DNA of 64,000 bases from assembly GCA_016712175.1 (NCBI GenBank), contig JADJRQ010000001.1, forward strand, positions 620,001-684,000, written 5' to 3'. Position 1 is the stretch's first letter. Each line of letters begins with the position of its first letter. Of this stretch, positions 46,287-54,762 are shown piece after piece. The position numbers and the translations under genes are program-made. The DNA comes from Solirubrobacterales bacterium. GTDB lineage: Bacteria > Actinomycetota > Thermoleophilia > Solirubrobacterales > 70-9. The notes under the pieces are model-generated. The model had not been told where the DNA came from and made no database searches. It was given only the letters and a program-made list of their open reading frames with translations.

Positions 46287-47627
46287 TCAGGCCTGCTCTG
46301 CCTTGGCGCGTTCAGCAGCCGGCGAACCTTCACCGGTCGGATGCTCGGGGGCACGGTCGGCAAACTTGGGGAAATGCGGCAGGAAGGTCAGATCGGCCTT
46401 GCCGATCGGCCCGTTTCTGTGCTTGGCAATGATCACTTCGGCAGACCCGTCCCGCTCATTTTCCTTGCGATAGACGTCTTCGCGGTAGAGGAAGGCGACG
46501 AGGTCGGCGTCCTGCTCGATGTTGCCCGAATCACGGAGGTCGGAAAGGAGCGGACGGCGATCGCTGATCGGCCGGTTCTCGCTCGCACGGGAAAGCTGCG
46601 AGAGCGCGATCACCGGAACTTCGAGTTCATTGGCGAGCAGCTTTAGTCCACGGCTGATCTGACCGACCTTCTCCACCAGGCTGCTGCGGGTCTCGTCCAT
46701 GCGCATGAGCTGCAGGTAGTCGACGATGATCAGTCCGAGGCCACCACGTTCCATTTCCTGGGTGTGGAGACGACGCGCCTTCGCCCGCAGGTCGAGGAGG
46801 CTGAGGTCGGAAGTGACGTCAACCCAGAGTGGCGCCGTGTCCAGCTTGTTGCCCGCCGCCGCGATCTTCCGCCAGTCGCGGTCGCTGATCTTCGCCCGCC
46901 GCAGATTTTCGCCGTATACGCCTGACTGCGAAGCGATGAACCGCTGGGCCAGTTCGATCTCGGACATTTCGAGAGAGAAGAAGGCGACGGAACGGCCTTC
47001 CCTGATCGCCACGTTCTCGGCGATGTTGGCGACGAAGGCACTCTTGCCGACCGAAGGCCTCGCGGCGATGATGATCAGGTTTGAAGGCTGGAATCCGCCG
47101 GTCATCGAGTCCAGCTGCTTGAAGCCGGAGGGGACGCCCGTTTCCTTGAGCTCGCCTGACTGGATCTTCTCGAGGCGTACGACTTCGTCGTCGATTACCT
47201 GCCGCACCACCCGGAAGTCGCCGGACTGTTCCTTGTGGGCGACTTCGAACAGCAACTGCTCGGCGCGCTCGGAGAGCTCGTGACCATTGCCCTCACGCTC
47301 GTTGACCCAGGCACCGATCTGGTGACTGGTATCAAGCAGTCGCCGCAGCAGGGCGTTCTCCTGAATGATCCTGGCGTAGTGGCTGGCGTTGCCCGGAGCC
47401 GGCACCTTGGCCGCAAGTTCCGAGACGTAGTTCTTGCCGCCGACCTCTTCGACCAGCCCGGCCTCGGTCAGGGCCTCATTCACACTCAGTTCGTCGCAGG
47501 GCTTGTCCGAGCCGTAGAGCTCGAGCATGACGGTATAGATCAGACGGTGGCGATCGAGGTAGAAGTCACCGGCTTTCAGCCGGGCGTCATCGATGACTCG
47601 ATTGACTGCGGGATCGCTTACCAGCAT
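46287..47627 (-). CDS. dnaB: Replicative DNA helicase DnaB (start region altered)
   Basis: At least 446 residues of the hexameric fork helicase. Walker A is AARPSVGKSAFVANIAEN and Walker B is GLGLIIVDYLQLMRMDE, followed by SQLSRASENRP and LRDSGNIEQDADLV. The first canonical ATG is at 47627, but the frame upstream still encodes the expected PPQNIEAEESVLGA. It reaches ATA AGC at 47684-47679, overlapping the rplI stop TAA. A single G in place of A there would give ATG plus TGA overlap (ATGA), the usual coupling, so the true protein is probably 19 residues longer. It is in the rpsF-ssb-rpsR-rplI-dnaB run. Confidence 0.93.
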   Translation of the reverse strand: MLVSDPAVNRVIDDARLKAGDFYLDRHRLIYTVMLELYGSDKPCDELSVNEALTEAGLVEEVGGKNYVSELAAKVPAPGNASHYARIIQENALLRRLLDTSHQIGAWVNEREGNGHELSERAEQLLFEVAHKEQSGDFRVVRQVIDDEVVRLEKIQSGELKETGVPSGFKQLDSMTGGFQPSNLIIIAARPSVGKSAFVANIAENVAIREGRSVAFFSLEMSEIELAQRFIASQSGVYGENLRRAKISDRDWRKIAAAGNKLDTAPLWVDVTSDLSLLDLRAKARRLHTQEMERGGLGLIIVDYLQLMRMDETRSSLVEKVGQISRGLKLLANELEVPVIALSQLSRASENRPISDRRPLLSDLRDSGNIEQDADLVAFLYREDVYRKENERDGSAEVIIAKHRNGPIGKADLTFLPHFPKFADRAPEHPTGEGSPAAERAKAEQA

Positions 47628-47680
47628 CGCACCGAGGACAGATTCCTCGGCTTCGATGTTCTGCGGTGGTACCTGGGCGC

Positions 47681-48133
47681 TTATTTCTCTTCGGCGACGA
47701 TCGTCTTGACCGAAGCCGTGGCGCCGCCTGCTACTTCGACGTCGATCATGTAGGTACCGACCTGATGGATCGGAGCGTCCAGACGGATCTTCCGGCGGTC
47801 GACCTTGATGCCGCGGGCATCGCGGATCGCCTCGGCGATTTCCTTGGTCGTGACCGAGCCGTAAAGCTTGCCGTCTTCGCCAGCACGGTGGTTGATCGTC
47901 AAGACAGTCTTTGAAAGCAGCGAAGCCGATTCGGCGGCGCGGGCAATCGCTTCACGCTCGACGCGCTCAGCCTGCTCCTTGCGGCGGATCGCCTCTTCGA
48001 GAGCGCCTGCGGTGGCCGGCTGGGCCAGCCCTCGCGGCTGGAGAAAGTTGCGGAGGTATCCCGGGGACACATCGACGGCGGTTCCGTTTTCACCGAGTCC
48101 TTCGACGTCGGCCAGGAGGATGGCCTGAGCCAT
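47681..48133 (-). CDS. rplI: 50S ribosomal protein L9
   Basis: 150 residues. MAQAILLADVEGLGENGTAV followed by DVSPGYLRNFLQPRGLA is the rRNA-binding amino-terminal domain signature, then a long connecting helix and a carboxy-terminal domain (GKLYGSVTTKEIAEAI). Its ATG overlaps the rpsR stop (TAATG). Confidence 0.97.
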   Translation of the reverse strand: MAQAILLADVEGLGENGTAVDVSPGYLRNFLQPRGLAQPATAGALEEAIRRKEQAERVEREAIARAAESASLLSKTVLTINHRAGEDGKLYGSVTTKEIAEAIRDARGIKVDRRKIRLDAPIHQVGTYMIDVEVAGGATASVKTIVAEEK

Positions 48134-48393
48134 TACCGCTCACCCACGTACGGGAGCAGTGCCACTTCGCGGGCGCGCTTGACGGCGACGCCCAGCTGGG
48201 CCTGGTGCTTGCGGGACAGGCCGGTGACCCGGCGGGACCGGGTCTTGCCCTTGTCCGAGATGAACCGGCGCAGAAGCGTCAGGTCCTTGAAGTCGATGTC
48301 CTCAGCGGTGATCTTCGTGTACTTGCGCGGACGGACGCGCTCGCTGAAGCGGCGTCCTTTTCGCGATGATCCTGCTTCTCGTGTCTTAGCCAA
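48133..48393 (-). CDS. rpsR: 30S ribosomal protein S18
   Basis: 86 residues. Family core: YTKITAEDIDFKDLTLLRRF, ISDKGKTRSRRVTGLSRKHQ and AQLGVAVKRAREVALLPYV. The Lys/Arg-rich amino-terminal extension is normal. No zinc-type Cys are present. It is directly coupled to rplI. The 149-bp gap upstream to ssb shows no gene. Confidence 0.97.
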   Translation of the reverse strand: MAKTREAGSSRKGRRFSERVRPRKYTKITAEDIDFKDLTLLRRFISDKGKTRSRRVTGLSRKHQAQLGVAVKRAREVALLPYVGER

Positions 48394-48542
48394 CTTGTAT
48401 TCCGGTGCCTTACGTAGTTCTAGCCCGGACGACCGGGCATTGACGGACTCGTGATCCTAACGGTTTGAGCCGTTTTCCGGCAGCCACAGGGGTGTGACTG
48501 CCGGGTTCGGCCGAATCGGAGTGATTCGCGGAGCGGTCTCCG

Positions 48543-49034
48543 CTAGAACGGAATGTCATCATCAGCGGGAGTACCGCCACCACCGCCACCACCGGCGGGG
48601 GTGAAGTCACCGGTATCGGCGGGCACATCGGACTGCGGGGTGAAGCCGCCGCCGTTGCCGCCACCCTGGTTGCCGCCGCCACTCTGCGCCGAACCGTCCC
48701 GGGATCCGAGGAACTGCACGGTGTCGGCCACGATCGAGACTGCCTGCCGCTTGCCAGACCCGTCCTTGGCGTCCCACTCGCGCCAGTCAAGACGGCCGTC
48801 GACCGCGACCGGCCTGCCCTTCGAGAGATAGTTCTCGCAGTTCTCGCCCTGGGCGCCCCAGACGGTGACGTTGAAGTAATTGGGCTTGTCGACCCACTGG
48901 CCGCTCTGATCCTTCTGCCGGCCGTTGACCGCAACCCGAAGTTCGCACACAGCGGTGCCGCTCGGGATGCGGCGCAGATCGGGGTCGGCGGTCAGGTTGC
49001 CGGTGATCGTGACTCTGTTGATGTTCTCAGCCAT
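48543..49034 (-). CDS. ssb: Single-stranded DNA-binding protein
   Basis: 163 residues. The OB fold (INRVTITGNLTADPDLRRIP, WVDKPNYFNVTVWG, YLSKGRPVAVDGRLDWREW) is followed by a Gly-rich linker with GGGNQGGGNGGG and the acidic tip ADDDIPF that recruits repair and replication partners. GAGGAG (49045-49050) precedes the ATG. It sits between rpsF and rpsR as in most bacteria, but the upstream gap is unusually large and holds a long hairpin. Confidence 0.96.
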   Translation of the reverse strand: MAENINRVTITGNLTADPDLRRIPSGTAVCELRVAVNGRQKDQSGQWVDKPNYFNVTVWGAQGENCENYLSKGRPVAVDGRLDWREWDAKDGSGKRQAVSIVADTVQFLGSRDGSAQSGGGNQGGGNGGGFTPQSDVPADTGDFTPAGGGGGGGTPADDDIPF

Positions 49035-49235
49035 TGCGTATTCGCTCCTCGTAGTTCTTTTCGTCTCAACAGACTGGTTTTTGTCGATGCCGCAGACAGT
49101 GTCGGCACGAAGGAACCAAATCTAACGGGACGTGATGAGGTCAAAAGGGACCAGCCCGGAAATCTCGCCCCCCAAACAGGCAATTTGCGAAGAATTCGAC
49201 CACCACAGGGGCACCCGCACCGCACCCAAGGCCAG

Positions 49236-49280
49236 CGAGACCACGAAAGTCAGCAATAATCGCTGACTTTCGTGGTCTCG
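49236..49280. repeat. Perfect 19-bp stem hairpin between rpsF and ssb
   Basis: CGAGACCACGAAAGTCAGC (49236-49254) pairs exactly with 49262-49280 around a 7-nt loop. It lies within the 446-bp gap 49035-49480, in which I see no gene or tRNA. No U-tract follows on either strand, so it is more likely a palindromic repeat or RNA-processing/attenuation structure than a classical terminator. Confidence 0.85.
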
Positions 49281-49480
49281 AAGCCATCAGGCTCTCGGCC
49301 CTCGGGCTTTTCACTTCACGCCAGCGAGTGGTGCACGGGGACGTCCTGGGCGTGGCTGGCGAGGAGTAAGCGAGCCGGTGAAGCGATTTGACTTCTGTCA
49401 ATGAGCAAGCCGTGCGAGCGTCGACGAAGTCCAGGCGCGTCCAGGTCGTTCCCGGGTGCCGCTCGCCCCCTCAGGGAAAC

Positions 49481-49879
49481 TCAGTCTTCGCGGTAGCGTC
49501 CGCCGCGCCCGCGGCGCTCATCATCGTCGCCCGTGGGCTGCATGATTGCGGCGGTTGCCGGCGGTGCGGGCAGGACCGGAGCTTCGGGATCCACCTTGAA
49601 AACGCGGAAACGGACGACGCCGTCGGTGATCTTCAGAGTGTGGTCCAGCTGGGTCAGAAGTTCACGGGGAGCGTCGAAACGGAACCAGCGGTAGTCCGAC
49701 TCCTTCTTGCGATTGATCTCGTAGGCCATCTCGCGGATTCCCCAATTGTCTTCATGGAGGAGTTTTCCGGATGACTCGATCGAAGACTTGGTCTCGGTGA
49801 CCAGCTTCTCGCGGTTTTCCTCGGCCAGATCGGGATCGAGCATGAGGACCAGTTCGTATTGGCGGGGTTCTTCAGACAA
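49481..49879 (-). CDS. rpsF: 30S ribosomal protein S6
   Basis: 132 residues from the TTG at 49879, where the family start PRQYELVLMLDPDLAEE begins; longer frames are non-homologous. DNWGIREMAYEINRKKESDY and ITDGVVRFRVFKVD are S6 signatures. The tail after residue 100 is Pro/Ala then acidic/basic (GDDDERRGRGGRYRED), as in other actinobacterial S6. TATAGT at 49892-49897 could be a -10 box very near the start. Confidence 0.94.
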   Translation of the reverse strand: MSEEPRQYELVLMLDPDLAEENREKLVTETKSSIESSGKLLHEDNWGIREMAYEINRKKESDYRWFRFDAPRELLTQLDHTLKITDGVVRFRVFKVDPEAPVLPAPPATAAIMQPTGDDDERRGRGGRYRED

Positions 49880-49943
49880 AATCGACGCGGGACTATAACG
49901 AGCTTTGGGGGGAGAGACTTTCCGGCCCCGCACTGAAACCCGC

Positions 49944-50480
49944 ATGAAGGAGCTCCGGATCGATCGTGAGCGGGCAATCAAGGCCAGCGCAGTGGCCGGG
50001 CTGGTCGTGCTCGGGCTCTCGATCCTGCCCGGCCTCCTGAAGACCCCCGAAGCCCCGGAACTACCACCAGACGTGGGTTTCACGGCTGCCGAAACCAATG
50101 CCGGAGCGCCGCTTCCGGACCCCGGACAAGCGGCCAGGCCATCCTCCGGCAAGAAGGAACCGGGCCGAAATGACGGCCAGGGCAAAGGCAAATCTGATGA
50201 CCGGAATGTCAGGCGAAAAGACCGGCTCCACGCCGGCCGGAAGCACCCCCGAAAGCCCAAAAACCCGGATAAATCGGGACAAACACGCGGGGCAGCGCCC
50301 ACTCCAGCCGGCTCGACGCCCGCCGGCTCCCTCCCCGCGAGCCCGGCTCCGGCGAGTCCGGCTCCGGCACCAGTACCGTCAAGATCCGCTCCGGCCCCGC
50401 CCCGGGCTCCAGCGGCACCGGCTCCAGCGGCACCGAGACCACCTCCCGGAGACGGGTCCCAGGAATTCGCGCCCCGCTGA
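49944..50480 (+). CDS. Single-pass membrane protein with Pro/Ala-rich tail
   Basis: 178 residues from the ATG at 49944. The short cytoplasmic amino end (MKELRIDRERAIKA) and one helix (SAVAGLVVLGLSILPGLL) are followed by a disordered basic/Gly segment and Pro-Ala-Ser repeats (PASPAPASPAPAP). No domain is recognised. It may span the cell wall as a spacer or anchor. It is divergent from rpsF and converges on the TAP-type hydrolase gene. Confidence 0.6.
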   Translation: MKELRIDRERAIKASAVAGLVVLGLSILPGLLKTPEAPELPPDVGFTAAETNAGAPLPDPGQAARPSSGKKEPGRNDGQGKGKSDDRNVRRKDRLHAGRKHPRKPKNPDKSGQTRGAAPTPAGSTPAGSLPASPAPASPAPAPVPSRSAPAPPRAPAAPAPAAPRPPPGDGSQEFAPR

Positions 50481-50486
50481 CCCCGG

Positions 50487-51908
50487 CTACTTGCCGAGGT
50501 TGCTCACGAAGTGACGGATGCGCCCGGTCGCGGGTGACTTGAACGGGTAATAGAGCTCGGAGACATGCCCGCGGTTTGGCACGACGAAGAGTCTCCCGCG
50601 CGGGAAACGTCCGGTGACCTGACGGCCTTCCTTGACTGAAGTGATCGCATCGAACTCTCCGGCGAGCACGAGGGTCTTTAACTTCCCGGGCATCTTCCGG
50701 CCGGGCGGGATCGGCGGCTTCATGCGCTCCGTCGGTGCCGGCCAGGTGAGGCAGTTGGCGATGTCGCTTGCCGAATCGTTCATCCAGGTGCCACGCGGGA
50801 TCGGTGCGAACAGGTTCCCGGGCCGGAAATCCTTAATCGCACGCCTGAACTGTTTACGCCGCTCAGGAATCGACGAATCCTGGTTCCAGGGAGTCGGATA
50901 GTCGTTGCAGATGACCGCTTCGTACATGCCTTCGGAGAAGTAACCGGGGTCGCCAGAATCCGGTGAGCCCGGATCGACAAGCTCATGCAGCTCCTTGCGA
51001 CGGCCCCGGAGCCAGGCCGAGACTGCAGTGTTCAGGTTTCGATAGCCGTTGGGTGCGTAGCTGGGGGCGGTGCCCATCAGATACTCGAGGATGTCGCTGA
51101 CGAAGCGCGACTTGACCCCCGACCGCTTCATCGTGCGATTGAGTCGCCCAAGCGCGTTGCCTGAACATTCGGGGAATCGCTTGCAGGAGAGCCGCACCGC
51201 CTTCTGGGCCGCCGGGTAGAGCGTCCGCCAGAAAGGGTCGTTTCCGGGATAGGCCGACGAAAGGATCATGCCCCTGAGGCCCTTGCCGTAGCGTGCGGCG
51301 TACGACTCGCCCAGGTAGGTGCCGTAGGAATCGCCGTAATAGATCATCTTCCGTTTCGGGAGTTTCAGGGCCTTGCGGACCGCATCGAGGTCGGCCGCTG
51401 AATCAGCTGTCGTATACCCCTGATACTTCGGGCCGAGCTTTTTCGCGCAGTTCTTCACCGCCTTGTCGAACCGCACTCGACCACGCTGAAGCTGTTTGCA
51501 ATTGAGCGGATCGGACCGGCCGGTGCCTCGCTGGTCGACGGCGATCAATTCGTGCCGCTTCAGGAACGGCGCGAAGACCGCACCGGCCGGCTTGATCGAA
51601 TCAAAGTTGGTCGCGGCAAATCCGGGGCCGCCCTCGAGGAAGACGATCGCGCCCCTGGAAGGACGTGACCGGTCGCCACGGGGCCGGATCGCAAAGCCGA
51701 CCTTCTGCTTGCCGAGCTTCGGAACACCACGAACCGCCGGCACCTTGATGTGGCCGCAGCGAAAGATCGTGTTTGCCCCGATGTCGCATTGGCGCAGTTT
51801 CGGCTTCGGCGAGGCAGTCGCATCGGCGGCCGGGGAAATCGAAGGCACAAAGAGGCAGCAGAGGAGGAGGGCGATCGTTCCGACGGAGGTTCGAAGCTTG
51901 CCGCTCAT
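50487..51908 (-). CDS. Secreted alpha/beta hydrolase, TAP-like (tripeptidyl aminopeptidase type)
   Basis: 473 residues from the ATG at 51908 (upstream GGGGGAGG), with signal peptide SVGTIALLLCCLFVPSISPA. Alpha/beta fold: oxyanion turn VFLEGGPGFAATNF, nucleophile elbow YYGDSYGTYLGE (Ser), acid LVLAGEFDAITSV (Asp) and final NRGHVSELYY (His). The NCLTWPAPTE segment and carboxy-terminal cap fit the actinobacterial TAP-like group that releases amino-terminal tripeptides; other esterase activity is possible. It lies 8 bp after otsA, possibly cotranscribed. Confidence 0.85.
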   Translation of the reverse strand: MSGKLRTSVGTIALLLCCLFVPSISPAADATASPKPKLRQCDIGANTIFRCGHIKVPAVRGVPKLGKQKVGFAIRPRGDRSRPSRGAIVFLEGGPGFAATNFDSIKPAGAVFAPFLKRHELIAVDQRGTGRSDPLNCKQLQRGRVRFDKAVKNCAKKLGPKYQGYTTADSAADLDAVRKALKLPKRKMIYYGDSYGTYLGESYAARYGKGLRGMILSSAYPGNDPFWRTLYPAAQKAVRLSCKRFPECSGNALGRLNRTMKRSGVKSRFVSDILEYLMGTAPSYAPNGYRNLNTAVSAWLRGRRKELHELVDPGSPDSGDPGYFSEGMYEAVICNDYPTPWNQDSSIPERRKQFRRAIKDFRPGNLFAPIPRGTWMNDSASDIANCLTWPAPTERMKPPIPPGRKMPGKLKTLVLAGEFDAITSVKEGRQVTGRFPRGRLFVVPNRGHVSELYYPFKSPATGRIRHFVSNLGK

Positions 51909-51916
51909 GCCTCCCC

Positions 51917-53419
51917 CTATTCCGCGGCGAGCGCTTCCCGCGAACGCCGCGCGATCAGGAGGTCGATGTCGGCAATCTGATCGTCGATCCAATCCCCGGG
52001 TGTGCGCGACTCGATCACCTCGCGCAGGCCTTCGGCCCGGCGGAGCCGCTCTTCAGGCGACATCGTCAGCGCCCTGTAGATCGTGTCCGCCTGATCCTGG
52101 ATGTCGAAGGGGTTCACGGTCAGGACGTGCTCCTCGAGCTCTTCATGCGAGCCCGTGTTCTCGGAGAGCATGACCACGCCGTCGCGCAGGTTGATCGCCG
52201 GGGCTTCCTTGGCAACCAGGTTCATGCCGTCGAAGATCGCGTTGACCATCAGCAGGTCGAAATGTTTGTAGCGGGCGACCGCCTCGGGGAAGTTCTCGTA
52301 GACCCGCAGGTCGATCGGCATCCAGTCGGTGGTGCCGTGACGGTGGTTGACCACGGCGACCAGGGCCTCAATCCGCTCGAGGTACTCGGCGTACTCAGGC
52401 ACGTCCTGGCGCGACGGCTGGAGGTGGGCGATGAAGGTGACTTTTTCCCTGAACTCGGGATTCTGTGAAAGGAAGGTGTCAAAGGATGTGAATCCCCGAA
52501 GGATGTTCTTCGAGAGATCGGCCCGGTCCACCCGCAGGATCAGGTGTTCACGGCGCCGGGCGAGCACGTCTTCTTCGGCAAGGGCAACCTCCGGCGTCTT
52601 GGCAGTCCGGTGGAGGCGCTTGGAGTCGATCGACAGCGGATAAGCGCGGGCCAGGGTCTTGCCGCCCGGATGGGTCACGCTCAGCTCGTCGTAATCGACC
52701 TGATAGCCCATCAGCCGTTTGCAGCAGGACAGGAAGTTGCGGCAGTAGGTCGAGGTGTGGAAACCGATGATGTCGTTGCCGAGCATTCCCGCAAACAGAT
52801 CCTCGCGGATGCGGGTCGGCAGGACCCGCCAGCTGTCCGGCTGCGACCAGGGAATGTGGACGAAGTGGTGAATCAGCGCATCGGGACGGGCTTCCCGAAT
52901 CATCGCCGGAGCCGTGTAGAGGTGGTAGTCGTGGAGCATCACCAGCGGTTCGTCGAGGCCTTCGATCTGTTTGATCACGCAGTCGGCGATGTCGCGATTG
53001 ACCGCCTGGTAACCCTGGTCCCAGGCCTGGAGCTCGGCCTCCCTGATGTCCGGGGCATTCGACAGGTCCCAGAGGTAGTGCTGGATGAACCAGAGGATCG
53101 GGTTGGCGATCACGTTGTAGAACTGGTCGTACGCCCAGGGGTCGCTCTCGACCAGGAGCACCTTGTAGTCGACGCCATCGACTTCGATGTTGATCGGCTT
53201 GAAGTCGTTTTCCTCGCTCACGGCGGTGTCCTCCGCGGTCATCGCCGACGCGATCCAAAGAGTGTCGCGATCTGCGGCGAGGCCGGAAAGGGCGGCGACG
53301 AGCCCGCCGCCGCCGCGGGTCAGCTTGCGGTTGCCGTCCTCATCGCGATCGAACTGCGCGGGTCCACGGTTCGACACGATGATCAGGGGATGCGTTTCGT
53401 TTCCGTCGAACGTACTCAC
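51917..53419 (-). CDS. otsA: Trehalose-6-phosphate synthase (GT20)
   Basis: 500 residues. Forms trehalose-6-phosphate from UDP-/GDP-glucose and glucose-6-phosphate. The amino end IIVSNRGPAQF and RGGGGLVAALSGL, then VMLHDYHLYTAPAMI, FHTSTYCRNF, and the carboxy-terminal donor site DGMNLVAKE and LSENTGSHEEL are GT20 landmarks. No phosphatase domain is fused and otsB is not next to it. Trehalose made here may serve stress protection or cell-envelope lipids. Confidence 0.93.
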   Translation of the reverse strand: MSTFDGNETHPLIIVSNRGPAQFDRDEDGNRKLTRGGGGLVAALSGLAADRDTLWIASAMTAEDTAVSEENDFKPINIEVDGVDYKVLLVESDPWAYDQFYNVIANPILWFIQHYLWDLSNAPDIREAELQAWDQGYQAVNRDIADCVIKQIEGLDEPLVMLHDYHLYTAPAMIREARPDALIHHFVHIPWSQPDSWRVLPTRIREDLFAGMLGNDIIGFHTSTYCRNFLSCCKRLMGYQVDYDELSVTHPGGKTLARAYPLSIDSKRLHRTAKTPEVALAEEDVLARRREHLILRVDRADLSKNILRGFTSFDTFLSQNPEFREKVTFIAHLQPSRQDVPEYAEYLERIEALVAVVNHRHGTTDWMPIDLRVYENFPEAVARYKHFDLLMVNAIFDGMNLVAKEAPAINLRDGVVMLSENTGSHEELEEHVLTVNPFDIQDQADTIYRALTMSPEERLRRAEGLREVIESRTPGDWIDDQIADIDLLIARRSREALAAE

Positions 53420-53468
53420 TGGTCAAGAGTCTACGACCCCGGATTTCGCTCGTGGCAAATACAAGGAT

Positions 53469-53523
53469 CGGGTCCTGGCGTCTGCCTCCACGCTGACGCG
53501 CGGAGGACAGCCGGCGAGACCCT
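53469..53523. repeat. 55-bp dispersed repeat, copy B
   Basis: Second copy of the 43769-43823 repeat. Here the stem is CCTCC/GGAGG instead of TCTCC/GGAGA, a compensatory change that keeps pairing. It overlaps the htrA stop codon (CTA at 53522-53524) and fills the gap to otsA. Confidence 0.8.
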
Positions 53524-54727
53524 AGGGAGCGGTAACGGCGGTCGGGCGCTCTTCGAGCTTGACCTTGACGGTGATTTCCTTGCCGTCCCGGATGACTCCG
53601 AGACCGACGGTCTCACCGGGCTCGAGCTGGCCGACGATTCGACCGAGGTCTTCGGCCTTCTCGATCCGCTGGCCGTCGATCGAAACAATCACGTCACCAC
53701 CCGTGTCGAACACGGCACCCTGGAAGGTGATCCGGTCATTGCCGCCCTTGATTCCCGCGTCGTCTGCCGGACCACCCGGAATCACCTCGGCGACGAGGGC
53801 ACCGGAACTGGCCTTGATGCCGAGTTTCTCGGCGAGCTGCGGGTAAAGCGGCTGGGTGCTGACGCCGATGTAGGCGTATTTCGCCTTGCCATCTTCGTCC
53901 AGCTGCTTCAGGGAATACTTGATCGCGTTTGACGGAACGCCGAAGCCAACGCCGTCACTGGCCCCGGACCCACCCCTGATCTGCTGGCTGATTCCGATGA
54001 CCCTGCCCTGGCCGTCGAGCATCGGTCCACCCGAGTTGCCGGGGTTGATCGAGGCGTCAGTCTGGATCGCACCTTCGATCTGGAAGTCCGTCAACGACCT
54101 GACCGACCGGTTGGTCTGGGACACGACGCCGGTCGAGAGCGAGTGGTCCTCACCGAAAGGAGAACCGATGATCGCAATCGGCTGGCCGGTCACCACCTTC
54201 TCGCTGTCAGCGAGTTCGAGCGGCGTCAGGTCGAACCCCTCCGGGTCGATCTTGAGCAGGCCAACGTCGGCAAATGGATCGAAGCCGAGGATTTCGGCCG
54301 GCAGGATGTTGCCGTCATAGAACTCGACGAAGACCTCTTTTGCCGGGACCCGGTCCTCGCCTTCACCGTCTGAGATCACGTGGGCATTCGTGACTATCTG
54401 GCCATCGTCGTTCAGTACGAATCCGGATCCACCGGCTACCTGGTTGCCGAAGGTCGAACGGACCGAGATCACTCCGGGGACGGCATCGCGGTAGATCCGG
54501 GCGGCATTGAAGGCTTCACCCGTGGTGTCGATCACCACCGGATCCGACGACTTCCCGGACGGAGCGCTGGCCGATGGCGTATCGCCGTTCTGTCCCCCGT
54601 CTTTCAGGCCGTCGCCCTACCCACAGGAAGCGACGAACAGTCCGAGCAGGACGACAAGGGTGATCATCAGGGGCCAGCGCATGGAGATACCGGCGCGGCG
54701 GTTTCGGCTTTCCCCGGCTGAAGGCAT
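53522..54727 (-). CDS. HtrA/DegP-type PDZ serine protease, lipoprotein-like start interrupted by TAG
   Basis: Trypsin-like domain with His in VTNAHVISDG, Asp in FADVGLLKID and Ser in INPGNSGGPMLDG, then one PDZ domain (LVAEVIPGGPADDAGIKGGN). It is an envelope protease/chaperone. The continuous frame from a GTG at 54538 has no export signal. In the same frame, upstream codons from ATG 54727 give a helix and lipobox LVVLLGLFVASCG. That segment is separated only by TAG at 54617-54619 and then GDGLKDGGQNGD. The complete gene is thus probably 402 codons with one nonsense change. Other genes here end in TAG, so readthrough by code reassignment is unlikely. Confidence 0.85.
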
Positions 54728-54762
54728 GGCCGTCCAGAATACGCAAGTGGGCGGGTCGGGCT

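Noticed and set aside
49035..49480. Short frames in the rpsF-ssb gap
   Set aside because: They cross the perfect hairpin and show no ribosome site or recognisable domain.
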